NCBI RefSeq assembly: GCF_003240565.2
Contig: NZ_CP117255.1
Coordinates: 682,001 to 746,000 of the forward strand
Length of the DNA: 64,000 nucleotides
Direction: 5' to 3'
Source: Rhizobium tumorigenes
GTDB lineage: Bacteria; Pseudomonadota; Alphaproteobacteria; Rhizobiales; Rhizobiaceae
In this document: positions 37,011 to 45,150 of the stretch, one piece after another
How positions within the stretch are numbered: the stretch's first letter is position 1
Layout of the letters: each line of letters starts with the position of its first letter
Notes under the pieces: generated by a model
Told to the model about the DNA's origin: nothing
The model's database searches: none
The model's input: only the letters and a program-made list of their open reading frames with translations
Translations under genes and position numbers: made by a program

Positions 37011-37110
37011 TTCTCCCACGCGGGGGAGACATCAGCGTATCTGCCAGCGAATTCTAACTTTCCGCAGAGCCCCCTCTGCCCTTTCGGGCATCTCCCCCAC
37101 AAGAGGAGAT
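37011..37110. repeat. Rhizobial palindromic intergenic repeat, copy 3
   Basis: Left arm ttctcccacgcgggggagac and right arm cccctctgcc-ctttcgggcatctcccccac-aagaggagat match the 28 kb copies with substitutions. Lies just before the portal gene. Confidence 0.8.
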
Positions 37111-37178
37111 CCGTCGAGCCTGCTCTGCCAGCCCCACAGGCTTAAGGCGACTTAATCGCAACTCAAAAGGACATCCCA

Positions 37179-38336
37179 ATGAAACTCCCGTTCACCCTGC
37201 CGTGGCGTTCCACGGCGGGCCGCAGGGCTGTGGCCGAGCACAAGGCAAGCGGCTCGATGATGACGTTGACGTCCGAGGGTCGGGCGCACTGGACGGGGCG
37301 GTCCTATGCGGCGCTGGCGCGTGAGGGGTTCATGAAGAACCCTGTGGCGCATCGTTCGGTGCGGCTGGTGGCGGAGGCGGCGGCATCTGTCTCCTGGCTG
37401 CTCTACGAGGGCGACCGGGAGGTTGGCGAGCATCCGTTGCTGTCGCTGATGCGACAGCCGAATGGGCGCATGGCGGGCCCGGATTTCTTCGAGGCGCTGC
37501 ACGGCCATTTGCTTCTGTCGGGCAATGCCTATGTCGAGCCGCTGATGGTCGGCGGCACCTTGCGCGAGCTGCACCTGCTGCGGCCGGATCGTGTCGCCAT
37601 CGTCGAGGGCCGCGATGGCTGGCCGGAAGCCTATGAATACCGCGTTGGCGGCCTCGTGCGCCGCTTTGCTGCCGAGAGCGATGGCCTGACGCTGCTGCAC
37701 CTGAAACTTTTTCATCCGCTCGACGACCATCTCGGCTTTCCGCCGCTGGCGGCTGCCCAGGTGGCGCTCGATCTTCACAATGCCTCCTCGACCTGGAACA
37801 AGGCGTTGCTCGACAACTCGGCGCGGCCATCGGGGGCGCTCGTCTACCAGCCGAAGGAGGGTGGAAACCTTTCGCCGGACCAGTACGAGCGGCTGAAACA
37901 GGAACTCGACGAAGGCTATTCCGGGCCTATGCGGGCCGGCCGGCCGCTGCTTCTCGAAGGCGGGCTGGACTGGAAGTCGATGGGCCTGTCGCCGAAGGAC
38001 ATGGATTTCGTCGAGGCCCGCAATGGCGCTGCCCGTGATATCGCGTTGGCCTTCGGGGTGCCGCCGATGTTGCTCGGCATCCCCGGCGACAACACCTATG
38101 CCAACTACCAGGAGGCCAATCGCGCCTTCTACCGGTTGACCGTCCTGCCGCTGCTCACCCGCACCGCCTCGGCTCTCTCCCTGTGGTTTGCCACGGCCTA
38201 TGGCGAAGGACTGCGGCTGGAGCCGGATCTCGACAAGATCGCCGGCCTTGCCGCCGAACGCAGCGAACTCTGGGCCCGTGTCGGCCAGGCGGATTTCCTG
38301 ACAGACGCCGAAAAGCGCCAGGCGGTGGGTTATTGA
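37179..38336 (+). CDS. GTA portal protein (HK97 family, g3)
   Basis: 385 residues. VAHRSVRLVAEAAASVSWLL, HPLLSLMRQPNGRMAGPDFF, HLLLSGNAYVEPL, LKLFHPLDDHLGFPPLAAAQ and AFGVPPMLLGIPGDNTYANY are the HK97 portal signature blocks in order. It forms the dodecameric DNA entry channel of the capsid. AAAGGA precedes the ATG. This restarts the GTA gene order after 6.6 kb of inserted genes. A toxin-antitoxin pair follows. Confidence 0.93.
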   Translation: MKLPFTLPWRSTAGRRAVAEHKASGSMMTLTSEGRAHWTGRSYAALAREGFMKNPVAHRSVRLVAEAAASVSWLLYEGDREVGEHPLLSLMRQPNGRMAGPDFFEALHGHLLLSGNAYVEPLMVGGTLRELHLLRPDRVAIVEGRDGWPEAYEYRVGGLVRRFAAESDGLTLLHLKLFHPLDDHLGFPPLAAAQVALDLHNASSTWNKALLDNSARPSGALVYQPKEGGNLSPDQYERLKQELDEGYSGPMRAGRPLLLEGGLDWKSMGLSPKDMDFVEARNGAARDIALAFGVPPMLLGIPGDNTYANYQEANRAFYRLTVLPLLTRTASALSLWFATAYGEGLRLEPDLDKIAGLAAERSELWARVGQADFLTDAEKRQAVGY

Positions 38337-38355
38337 TGAGGTGCCTGAAATTTGT

Positions 38356-38368
38356 TATACGTCGTATA
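38356..38368. promoter_or_regulatory. Operator palindrome of the CopG/ParE module
   Basis: TATACGTCGTATA, a perfect 13-base palindrome with a single central base, 21 bases before the antitoxin start and overlapping a possible -10 element. Typical of ribbon-helix-helix autoregulation. Confidence 0.6.
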
Positions 38369-38388
38369 GCAAGACAAGGAGCCTCCCG

Positions 38389-38667
38389 ATGACAAAGCCC
38401 GTCCTCTCCGACCCCATCGCCCTGCGCATTCCGGAAGACATCCTGAAGAACATCGAAACCATCGCCAAGGTCTCCGAGCGCAGCCGCAGCTGGGTGATCG
38501 TCAGGGCGCTGAAATATTACCTGATGCAGGAAGGAAACGACATCCTGCAGATCATGGCGGCCCAGGAAGAAGTCGAGGCTGGCAATGTGATGGACCTGGA
38601 CGACCTGCTTGCGGAGTTTGAGGTCGAAGGCGAAACGCAGCCGATGCGCAAGGAAAATGCGGCATGA
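38389..38667 (+). CDS. Ribbon-helix-helix (CopG family) antitoxin
   Basis: 92 residues. DPIALRIPEDILKNIETIAK gives the beta-strand and first helix, and SERSRSWVIVRALKYYLMQE the second helix of an RHH DNA-binding fold. The acidic C-terminal tail (VMDLDDLLAEFEVEGE) is where such antitoxins wrap the toxin. AAGGAG precedes the ATG. It overlaps the toxin gene by four bases (ATGA). Confidence 0.85.
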   Translation: MTKPVLSDPIALRIPEDILKNIETIAKVSERSRSWVIVRALKYYLMQEGNDILQIMAAQEEVEAGNVMDLDDLLAEFEVEGETQPMRKENAA

Positions 38668-38981
38668 CCAAGGTGCGCATTTCGACGCGTGCCGCCGGGT
38701 TCATACGCGCCGAAAGAACGTATCTCGGGCGTGTTAACAAGCGCGCCGCTGCCGATGTGTCGCGGCAGTTGCGACATCTGCAGAGAACGCTGTCCGACTA
38801 TCCGAATGTCGGGACACCGGTGATCGCGCGCGGCAACGTGCGGCGCTTCGTGACGCCGCCCTACATCGTCGACTATGAAGTCCATCCAGCTGAAGTCGCC
38901 ATTCTCATGATCTGGCATGGGCGCCAGCAGGGACCCGATCTCGATAAAAACGAAGGTCCGGAAATTCCTGAAACGGAATAG
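38664..38981 (+). CDS. RelE/ParE family toxin
   Basis: 105 residues: TKVRISTRAAGFIRAERTYL, RQLRHLQRTLSDYPNVGTPV, VRRFVTPPYIVDYEVHPAEV and ILMIWHGRQQ follow the RelE/ParE strand order, with the usual terminal Trp-His-Gly-Arg. The four-base overlap with the RHH gene supports a type II module. Whether it acts on gyrase or mRNA cannot be told. Confidence 0.85.
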   Translation: MTKVRISTRAAGFIRAERTYLGRVNKRAAADVSRQLRHLQRTLSDYPNVGTPVIARGNVRRFVTPPYIVDYEVHPAEVAILMIWHGRQQGPDLDKNEGPEIPETE

Positions 38982-39172
38982 GGCCGGCGGCGGCAATTTA
39001 GCCGCCCGTTATCCGCTCATTCAAAATATCAAGTTCCTCGCCAGGCCTGCGAAGTTCGGGCGCGAACGGATTCAAAAGATTCACTGAAATCAATCCCTGC
39101 CGTCCCGTGCCGGGCATGGTCGACGCTGGCAGCGGCATGCGACATCCCGTTCCTAAACCGGAGATATTAACA

Positions 39173-39493
39173 ATGGCGCACCTTCCGGGCGATACTTCGA
39201 TGTGGGCGACGAGGCTCGTCGGCGCTTCGGCGGGGGCGGCTGTGTCGCTGATCTATCTGCTGCCGAAGACCCGTCGCGAGGCAGCAATGCGTTTTTTCAC
39301 GGGCCTTGCCTGTGGCCTGATCTTCGGCGGTCCGACAGGCGTTTGGGCGTCCGAGCGGCTCAATGTCTCGCATGTGCTGGCAGCATCGGACATCATGCTT
39401 GCCGGCTCCGCCGCCGCCAGCCTCTGCGCCTGGTGGGCCCTCGGCATCCTGTCGCGGCTTGCCGACCGCTACGGCCAGAAACACGACGCCTGA
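39173..39493 (+). CDS. GTA g3.5-like membrane protein (DUF6107)
   Basis: 106 residues with three hydrophobic segments (ATRLVGASAGAAVSLIYLL, RFFTGLACGLIFGGPTGVWA, IMLAGSAAASLCAWWALGIL). It occupies the position of g3.5 between portal and protease and resembles the DUF6107 proteins of rhizobial GTA clusters. Role unknown. GGAG lies upstream of the ATG at 39173. Confidence 0.72.
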   Translation: MAHLPGDTSMWATRLVGASAGAAVSLIYLLPKTRREAAMRFFTGLACGLIFGGPTGVWASERLNVSHVLAASDIMLAGSAAASLCAWWALGILSRLADRYGQKHDA

Positions 39494-39551
39494 CAGGAGC
39501 GCCTAAACCGCCCCTCACACCACCTCAACATCGCAATCCGGAGACTTCGCC

Positions 39552-40142
39552 ATGACCGCACCCAGCGTGTCTGCTCGATCCCCCATGGGTATCGACAGCT
39601 GCAAATTTGCCAGTCTCGAACTCAGGGGGCTCACCCGTGACGGCAGCTTTTCCGGCTATGCCAGCGTCTTCGGCGAGGTCGATCTCGGCAGCGATCGCGT
39701 CGAGCGCGGCGCCTTTGCCCGGTCGCTCGCCACGCGCGGTGCATCGGGCATCCGCATGCTGTTCCAGCACGACCCGTCCGAGCCGATCGGCGCCTGGAAG
39801 ACCATCCGCGAGGATGAGCGCGGCCTCTATGTCGAGGGCCAGCTGGCCGATGGTGTGGCGCGCGCCCGCGAGGTGCATCAGCTCTTGAAAAATTCCGCCC
39901 TCGACGGGCTGTCCATCGGCTTCCGCACCGTCAGGGCTCGCACCGACGCAAAATCCGGCGTGCGGCGCATCCTGGAAGCCGACCTCTGGGAAATCTCGGT
40001 GGTCACCTTTCCGATGCTGCCGTCGGCCCGCGTCCAGAATGTCAAGAATGCGCGGTGGTTCCGCGACAGGGAGACCGAGCTTGTCCGCCACATCAGGCGG
40101 GCGGCCCGGCATTTGATGACCGAAACCTTCAAACAAGGATGA
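39552..40142 (+). CDS. GTA prohead protease (HK97 family, g4)
   Basis: 196 residues. GSFSGYASVFGEVDLGSDRV, IRMLFQHDPSEPIGAWKTI (catalytic His) and LDGLSIGFRTVRA with the catalytic Ser are the HK97 prohead protease blocks; LWEISVVTFPMLPSARV follows. It cleaves the scaffolding region of the capsid protein during maturation. Four bases separate it from the capsid gene. Confidence 0.93.
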   Translation: MTAPSVSARSPMGIDSCKFASLELRGLTRDGSFSGYASVFGEVDLGSDRVERGAFARSLATRGASGIRMLFQHDPSEPIGAWKTIREDERGLYVEGQLADGVARAREVHQLLKNSALDGLSIGFRTVRARTDAKSGVRRILEADLWEISVVTFPMLPSARVQNVKNARWFRDRETELVRHIRRAARHLMTETFKQG

Positions 40143-40146
40143 TCGC

Positions 40147-41412
40147 ATGAGCGAGCAGACAGCGACGGCACCGCGCGGTGGTGCAATGGAAATCAAGACA
40201 GTGCCGGAAACCGTGGGGGCAGCCTTCGAGGAATTCATGGAGGCGTTCGAAGCCTTCAAGGATGTCAACGACCGGCGCCTCGGCGAGATCGAGGGCAAGC
40301 TGACATCGGACGTGGTGACGCGCGAAAAGGTTGACCGCATCAACAAGGCGATGGACGATCACAATAAGGTCCTCGACCAGCTGGTGCTGAAAAAGGGCCG
40401 CCCGCCGCTCGGTCGCAGCCTTTCAGGCTCCGTCGATGCCGCCGAACACAAGGCGGCCTTCGAAACCTATATTCGCCGTGGCGACGCGTCGGGATTGCGC
40501 GAGATCGAAGCCAAGGCGCTGTCGGTCGGTTCCAACGGGGACGGCGGCTATCTGGTGCCCGACCAGACCGACACCGAGATCGGTCGCCGCCTGTCGGTGG
40601 TCTCGCCGATCCGCGCGCTGGCGACGGTTCGCCAGGTGTCCGGCTCCGTCCTGAAGAAGCCGTTCACCACGCAGGGGCTCGCCTCCGGCTGGGTGTCGGA
40701 AACTGCCGCCCGGCCTCAGACCACCGCGCCGCAGCTGGCCGAGCTGACCTTCCCGACCATGGAACTCTATGCCATGCCGGCCGCCACCCAGGCGCTGCTC
40801 GACGATGCCGCCGTCGACATCGAGAACTGGATTTCCAGCGAGGTCGACATCGTCTTTGCCGAGCAGGAAGGCACCGCCTTCGTCACCGGCGATGGCGTCG
40901 CCAAGCCGAAAGGGTTTCTGGCGTACCCATCGGTAGCGGATGCCGGCTGGAGCTGGGGTAATCTCGGCTATATCGCCACCGGTGCTGCCGGTGCCTTTCG
41001 CACCGCCGGGCCGACGGACGTGCTGATCGATGCCGTCTACGCTGTGAAGGCCGGCCATCGCCAGAACGGCAATTTCGTCATGAACCGCCGCAGCCAGGCA
41101 ACCATCCGCAAGTTCAAGGATGCCGATGGCAACTATCTGTGGCGGGCGCCGTCTGCCGCCGGACAGCCGGCCTCGCTGATGGGCTTCCCGATTACCGAAG
41201 CGGAGGACATGCCGGATATCGCCGCCGATGCGCCGGCCATTGCCTTCGGCGATTTCCGCGCCGGCTACCTCGTCGTTGACCGCACCGGCATCCGCGTCCT
41301 GCGCGATCCCTATTCAGCCAAACCCTACGTGCTGTTCTACACCACCAAGCGCGTCGGCGGCGGAGTGCAGGATTTCGAGGCGATCAAGCTGATCAAGTTC
41401 TCTGTCAGCTGA
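40147..41412 (+). CDS. GTA major capsid protein (HK97 fold, g5)
   Basis: 421 residues. The first ~125 residues are a helical scaffolding region (FEEFMEAFEAFKDVNDRRLG) that g4 should remove; the mature part starts near GDASGLREIEAKALSVG. FVTGDGVAKPKGFL, NFVMNRRSQATIRKF, GFPITEAEDMPDI and IAFGDFRAGYLVVDRTGIRV are typical of HK97-type GTA capsids. AAGGATG precedes the ATG. Confidence 0.94.
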   Translation: MSEQTATAPRGGAMEIKTVPETVGAAFEEFMEAFEAFKDVNDRRLGEIEGKLTSDVVTREKVDRINKAMDDHNKVLDQLVLKKGRPPLGRSLSGSVDAAEHKAAFETYIRRGDASGLREIEAKALSVGSNGDGGYLVPDQTDTEIGRRLSVVSPIRALATVRQVSGSVLKKPFTTQGLASGWVSETAARPQTTAPQLAELTFPTMELYAMPAATQALLDDAAVDIENWISSEVDIVFAEQEGTAFVTGDGVAKPKGFLAYPSVADAGWSWGNLGYIATGAAGAFRTAGPTDVLIDAVYAVKAGHRQNGNFVMNRRSQATIRKFKDADGNYLWRAPSAAGQPASLMGFPITEAEDMPDIAADAPAIAFGDFRAGYLVVDRTGIRVLRDPYSAKPYVLFYTTKRVGGGVQDFEAIKLIKFSVS

Positions 41413-41425
41413 AGCACCCCTCATC

Positions 41426-41520
41426 CGCCTGACGGCACCTTCTCCCCGAGGGGAGAAGGGAATGCCGGCACCGCCTCTCGCTCCATCTCCCTCTGCCTTC
41501 GGGGAGAGGGCAGGGCGAGG
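41426..41520. repeat. Second type of rhizobial intergenic palindromic repeat
   Basis: CCTTCTCCCC (41438-41447) pairs with GGGGAGAAGG (41450-41459), followed by a second degenerate inverted pair (ctccctctgcc / gggagagggcagg). It differs from the 28 kb family and may also form a terminator-like hairpin after the capsid gene. Confidence 0.65.
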
Positions 41521-41559
41521 GCGCGGGCCGTCTACTCGATCTCATATGAAAGATGTCCC

Positions 41560-42129
41560 ATGACCTATGCCCAGATCACTCCGCCCTCAGCGGAGGCATT
41601 GACGCTTGCCAAGGTGAAGGCACATCTGCGGCTGGATACGTCCGACGAGGACGAGCTCATTGCCTGCCTGATCGCGGTTGCCCGCGAGCATCTGGAGCGC
41701 AGCACCGGCCTTTGCCTGATGACCCAGCGCTGGCGTCTCTATCTTGATTCAATCTGTGAAGACGGCGTGATTCCGATTGCCAGAGTTCCGGTGCAAGCCA
41801 TTGTTGCCATTACCGTTTATGACGAGCTCGGCCAGTCCTCGATAGTCCCGCTCGAAGGTTATGTGCTGGATGGCATCAGGCAACCGGCGCGGCTTATGCT
41901 CCGCCAGCGCCTGTGGTCAGGCCGCGCCGTCAACGGTATCGAAATCGATTTTGTCGCCGGTTTCGGCCCGACCGCCAACGATGTGCCGGACACGCTGAAG
42001 CGGGCGATGCTGACCCATGTGGCGCAGATGTTTTCGTGCCGCGGCGTCGTCGGCATCGAGGACCAGCCGGCGCTGATCCCGCCCGGCTACGACCGGCTGG
42101 TTGCGCCCTTCCTGCTCCGGAGCCTTTGA
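41560..42129 (+). CDS. GTA head-tail connector protein (g6, gp6/DUF-type)
   Basis: 189 residues. TLAKVKAHLRLDTSDEDELI and CLIAVAREHLERSTGLCLMT match phage gp6-like head-tail connectors, and DVPDTLKRAMLTHVAQMFSC lies near the end. It joins portal to tail in the g6 position. The next gene begins two bases after its stop. Confidence 0.9.
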   Translation: MTYAQITPPSAEALTLAKVKAHLRLDTSDEDELIACLIAVAREHLERSTGLCLMTQRWRLYLDSICEDGVIPIARVPVQAIVAITVYDELGQSSIVPLEGYVLDGIRQPARLMLRQRLWSGRAVNGIEIDFVAGFGPTANDVPDTLKRAMLTHVAQMFSCRGVVGIEDQPALIPPGYDRLVAPFLLRSL

Positions 42130-42131
42130 CC

Positions 42132-42467
42132 ATGCGCTCGACCTTCTTCGACCCCGGCCGCATGACCGCCCGCCTCAATCTGGAGGCGCCGCTCGAAACG
42201 CCTGATGGCCAGGGTGGCGTTACCCGGACCTTTGTCGAGACGGCATCGTGCTGGGCGCTGATCGAGCCGGTCAGCGGGTCGGTGGAAGAGGAAGCGTCGA
42301 GCGAGATATTCAGGCGCACGCACCTGATCTGGCTGCGCTGGCGCGCCGATGTCGTGCCCGGCATGCGGCTGAGCAAGGGCAGCCGGCTGTTCTTTATCGG
42401 CGGCACGCAGGACCCTGACGATAGCCGCCGGTATCTGATCTGTCATTGCCAGGAGAAGTCGGTATGA
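42132..42467 (+). CDS. GTA head-tail adaptor (g7, phage head closure protein)
   Basis: 111 residues: FDPGRMTARLNLEAPLETPD, WALIEPVSGSVEEEASSEIF, THLIWLRWRADVVPGMRLSK and DDSRRYLICHCQEKSV give the small beta-barrel of the SPP1 gp16-like head closure family. The start immediately follows the g6 stop, and its own stop overlaps the 37-residue micro-ORF by four bases. Confidence 0.88.
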   Translation: MRSTFFDPGRMTARLNLEAPLETPDGQGGVTRTFVETASCWALIEPVSGSVEEEASSEIFRRTHLIWLRWRADVVPGMRLSKGSRLFFIGGTQDPDDSRRYLICHCQEKSV

Positions 42468-42577
42468 CCGCACTTTCGACATATACCCTGCCAGACCTTG
42501 CGGCAGTGCTGGCAAAGCTTTTGGCTTCCGGCAACGCGCATTTCCGGAACCCGGCAGGCAAGGAGACCGGACGATGA
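42464..42577 (+). CDS. 37-residue micro-ORF translationally coupled between g7 and g8
   Basis: The sequence begins TALSTYTLPDLAAVLAKLLA and ends NPAGKETGR. It starts with ATGA overlapping the g7 stop and stops with ATGA overlapping the g8 start, so ribosomes can move g7 to micro-ORF to g8. AGGAG sits just before its ATG, and another AGGAG inside it serves g8. An amphipathic helix is predicted by eye. I do not recognise it from RcGTA. Confidence 0.65.
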   Translation: MTALSTYTLPDLAAVLAKLLASGNAHFRNPAGKETGR

Positions 42578-42975
42578 GATCCGCTGCCAACGAGTTGCTG
42601 CAGGCCATCCATACCGCGCTTGCCGGCAGCGTATCCCTGACAGAGATGATCGGTATCGACGGTATTCGCGATCGGCTTGTCACGGGCCGGCAATTGCCGT
42701 GCATCGTCGTCTCCGAACTCGCCAGCAACGATTATTCGACATCCACCGAGCCCGGAGAGGAGCATTTTCTGACGCTGCAGGTCTGGTCCGATGCTGCCGG
42801 CCAGCGACAGGCGCAGCAGATCGCCGCCATCGTCGGCAGCCTCCTGCAGGACGCGTCCCTGCCACTTGCCACCTACGCGCTGGTCAATTTCCGCCATCTC
42901 GCAACGAAGGCAAGGCGCGAGCCGAAGACGCGGCTGTTTTGCGCCGAGATGCGGTTTCGGGCGGTGACGGAATAG
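42574..42975 (+). CDS. GTA tail terminator-like protein (g8, DUF3168)
   Basis: 133 residues: SAANELLQAIHTALAGSVSL, CIVVSELASNDYSTSTEPGE, HFLTLQVWSDAAGQRQAQQI and LATYALVNFRHLATKAR match DUF3168, the phage tail-completion family and the g8 position. It ends ten bases before the stop of the antisense MFS gene. Confidence 0.87.
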   Translation: MRSAANELLQAIHTALAGSVSLTEMIGIDGIRDRLVTGRQLPCIVVSELASNDYSTSTEPGEEHFLTLQVWSDAAGQRQAQQIAAIVGSLLQDASLPLATYALVNFRHLATKARREPKTRLFCAEMRFRAVTE

Positions 42976-42984
42976 GGACGGCTC

Positions 42985-44208
42985 TTACGCCTGCGCCAGA
43001 ACGGCACCCACTGCCGTTGCCCGCCGCACCAGCAGGCCGAGCGCCAGGATCAGCATGAGTGCGCCTGACGAGAGAACGACACACACGCCAAGCGCCGTAG
43101 GCGCTCCGGCATAGTCGAGGACTGCGGTGAAGACCACAGGGGCGGTGGCATTGGCGAGGTTTTGCGGCAGCGACAATCGCGCGGCATGCAGGCCGTACTC
43201 GCTTGGCGAAAACAGTGCCAGAGGCAGCAGCGCGCGTGCGACCGCCATGACACCTGAGCCGAACCCGAACAACAGCGTGAAGATGACAAGCTGCGCCGTC
43301 GACGCTCCGAAAAGCAGCAGGAGCAGGAAGCTCGTGACCATCAGGCCTATCCCGATGATGGCGCTCAGCACCGGGCTGCCGCGCCGGCCAAGCAGCATGT
43401 CCATCAGCCGCGCGGAGATACCGATGACGCCGCGTGCCGAGCCGAGTTGCAGCGCCAGCGCCGGCGACGCACCGTATTGCCGGAAGATCTCGAGCAGCGA
43501 CGGGGCCAGCCCGAAGGTCACGAAGGTGGATATCGTCGTGGCCGCCGCGATCAGCAGGAAAGCCTTGCGCCGGCCTGCCGGTGACAGCGGTACAGGCGGC
43601 GTCAGGTGTCCGGGTTCGCCTCTTGCCGCGACGACAGGCTTCGGCAGGGCAAACAGATAAAGCGGCAGGCAAAGACAAAGGTGCAGGGCGGCGCAGGCGA
43701 CATAGGTCCCCCGCCATCCGAGATGGGCGTTGAGCAAGGTCAGGATTGGCCAGAAAAGGGTGGCCGACAGGCCGGTAAACAGCATCATGATGGTGATGAT
43801 GCGCTTGCCGTTCATCCCCTCGCGCTCGATGACGGCGGCATAGGCTGGCGCGTTCAGCCCGAGCGCACCGCCGAACCCGATGACAAGCCAGGCGATCCCG
43901 TAGACGACGATGCCATTTGCCGCCGAAAGCAGCAGCAGGCCGAGGGCAAAGACGATCGACGAGGCTGCGAGCACGCGGGCCGCGCCGTAGCGGCCAATCC
44001 AGCGACCCGTTACCGGGCTGCAGAGGCCGCTGACCACCATCATCAAGGTCAGGCCGGAAAAGATCACCTCGTTGGGAAGGCCGAGATCGGGCGCGACGAT
44101 GCGCCCCATGACGCCGAGCATGTCGAAGCTGGTGCCCCAGCTGACAAGCTGCGTGATGCTGAGGACGGCAACGATCTGTGCCGAACGCGGTGAAAAAGCT
44201 TTGGGCAT
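42985..44208 (-). CDS. Major facilitator superfamily transporter
   Basis: 407 residues with about twelve membrane helices. GVMGRIVAPDLGLPNEVIFS, FLGLMMVVSG-type (LTLMMVVSGLCSPVTGRWIG) and a central hydrophilic loop (LTPPVPLSPAGRRK) fit MFS exporters or monocarboxylate-type carriers. Start taken at Met 44208 (PKAFSPRSAQIVAVLSITQ); the frame extends to 44424 over unlikely sequence. It is inserted antisense between g8 and g9, splitting the GTA operon. Substrate unknown. Confidence 0.85.
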   Translation of the reverse strand: MPKAFSPRSAQIVAVLSITQLVSWGTSFDMLGVMGRIVAPDLGLPNEVIFSGLTLMMVVSGLCSPVTGRWIGRYGAARVLAASSIVFALGLLLLSAANGIVVYGIAWLVIGFGGALGLNAPAYAAVIEREGMNGKRIITIMMLFTGLSATLFWPILTLLNAHLGWRGTYVACAALHLCLCLPLYLFALPKPVVAARGEPGHLTPPVPLSPAGRRKAFLLIAAATTISTFVTFGLAPSLLEIFRQYGASPALALQLGSARGVIGISARLMDMLLGRRGSPVLSAIIGIGLMVTSFLLLLLFGASTAQLVIFTLLFGFGSGVMAVARALLPLALFSPSEYGLHAARLSLPQNLANATAPVVFTAVLDYAGAPTALGVCVVLSSGALMLILALGLLVRRATAVGAVLAQA

Positions 44209-44380
44209 GAAAAGCGGCGCTTCGTGACCTGTTTGTGACCTTGCGTAGCAGCTTGCCCGAGACGTTGAAAGTGACATCTCGATGACGTCCGGACCCTCCC
44301 TTTTGCCGATGTCCGGCGCGCAGAAAATTCCGATTTTGCAAGCGTCTTTCCCGGCGCATTTTCCTTGAAAGGATATCCGA

Positions 44381-44788
44381 ATGGTCGCGCAGAAGGGCAA
44401 GGACCTGCTGTTGAAGATCGACAATGGCGGCGCTTACGAGACGGTGGCGGGCCTGCGCAGCAAAAAGCTGTCGTTCAATGCCGAGACGGTGGATATCACC
44501 GATGCCGAGAGCGCCGGGCGGTGGCGCGAGCTTCTTGGCGGCGCCGGCGTCCAGCGCGCCGGGCTCTCCGGTTCAGGCCTGTTCAAGGATCATGCCTCGG
44601 ACGCGCTGATCCGCACCGCCTTCTTCAACGGATCGATCCTTTCCTGGCAGATCGTCATTCCCGATTTCGGCACAGTCAGCGGTGCGTTCCAGGTATCGGC
44701 GCTCGATTATGGCGGCGAGCACAATGGCGAGGTCACCTTCGATATCGCACTGGAATCCGCAGGCGTCATCACCTTCGGGGTGCTGTGA
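44381..44788 (+). CDS. GTA major tail protein (g9, TP901-1 family)
   Basis: 135 residues: GKDLLLKIDNGGAYETVAGL, FNAETVDITDAESAGRWREL and the tail-tube-like C-terminus EVTFDIALESAGVITFGVL match TP901-1 major tail proteins. AAAGGA lies upstream. Its stop overlaps the g10 start by one base (TGATG). Being downstream of the MFS insertion, it probably needs a promoter in 44209-44380. Confidence 0.92.
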   Translation: MVAQKGKDLLLKIDNGGAYETVAGLRSKKLSFNAETVDITDAESAGRWRELLGGAGVQRAGLSGSGLFKDHASDALIRTAFFNGSILSWQIVIPDFGTVSGAFQVSALDYGGEHNGEVTFDIALESAGVITFGVL

Positions 44789-45150
44789 TGCTGCGCCCGC
44801 GCACAGGTGCCCGCGCCAATCGCCGCCGCGGCGAGATCGAGGCCGAGATAGACGGCGAGCGCCGCATCCTCTGCCTGACGCTCGGCGCACTGGCCGAACT
44901 CGAAACCGCTTTCGCTGCCGACGATCTCGCCGGCCTGGCGGCAAGATTTTCGCATGGCGGCCTTAAGGCGTCCGATCTCATCCGCATCCTCGGCGCCGGC
45001 CTGCGGGGAGGCGGCAACGTCTATTCCGACGACGACGTCGCCGCAGCCGGCATCGGCGGCGGCATCGCTGCCACGGCGGCTATCGTCGGTAATCTGCTGG
45101 CGGCAACGTTTCTCGGCGATCACGAGCATATATCGCCGGGCCCTCGCTAG
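44788..45150 (+). CDS. GTA tail assembly protein (g10, GTA_TAC)
   Basis: 120 residues: RRGEIEAEIDGERRILCLTL, GALAELETAFAADDLAGLAA, KASDLIRILGAGLRGGGNVY. This is the gene-transfer-agent tail assembly chaperone family. Its last codons read CCG-GGC-CCT-CGC-TAG and contain the slippery heptamer, so a fraction of ribosomes may continue in the -1 frame into g10.1. Confidence 0.88.
   Translation: MLRPRTGARANRRRGEIEAEIDGERRILCLTLGALAELETAFAADDLAGLAARFSHGGLKASDLIRILGAGLRGGGNVYSDDDVAAAGIGGGIAATAAIVGNLLAATFLGDHEHISPGPR
45138..45144 (+). promoter_or_regulatory. Candidate programmed -1 frameshift site GGGCCCT
   Basis: In the g10 frame it reads G-GGC-CCT, an X-XXY-YYZ heptamer, two codons before the g10 stop. 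A six-base stem (CCTCGC 45142-45147 with GCGAGG 45160-45165) follows at once. The -1 frame beyond is open to 45374 and has no ATG, GTG or TTG before its conserved domain. Confidence 0.6.

Noticed and set aside
42884..44359. 491-codon minus-strand frame overlapping the MFS gene
   Set aside because: Alternative frame of the transporter gene; lacks membrane character.
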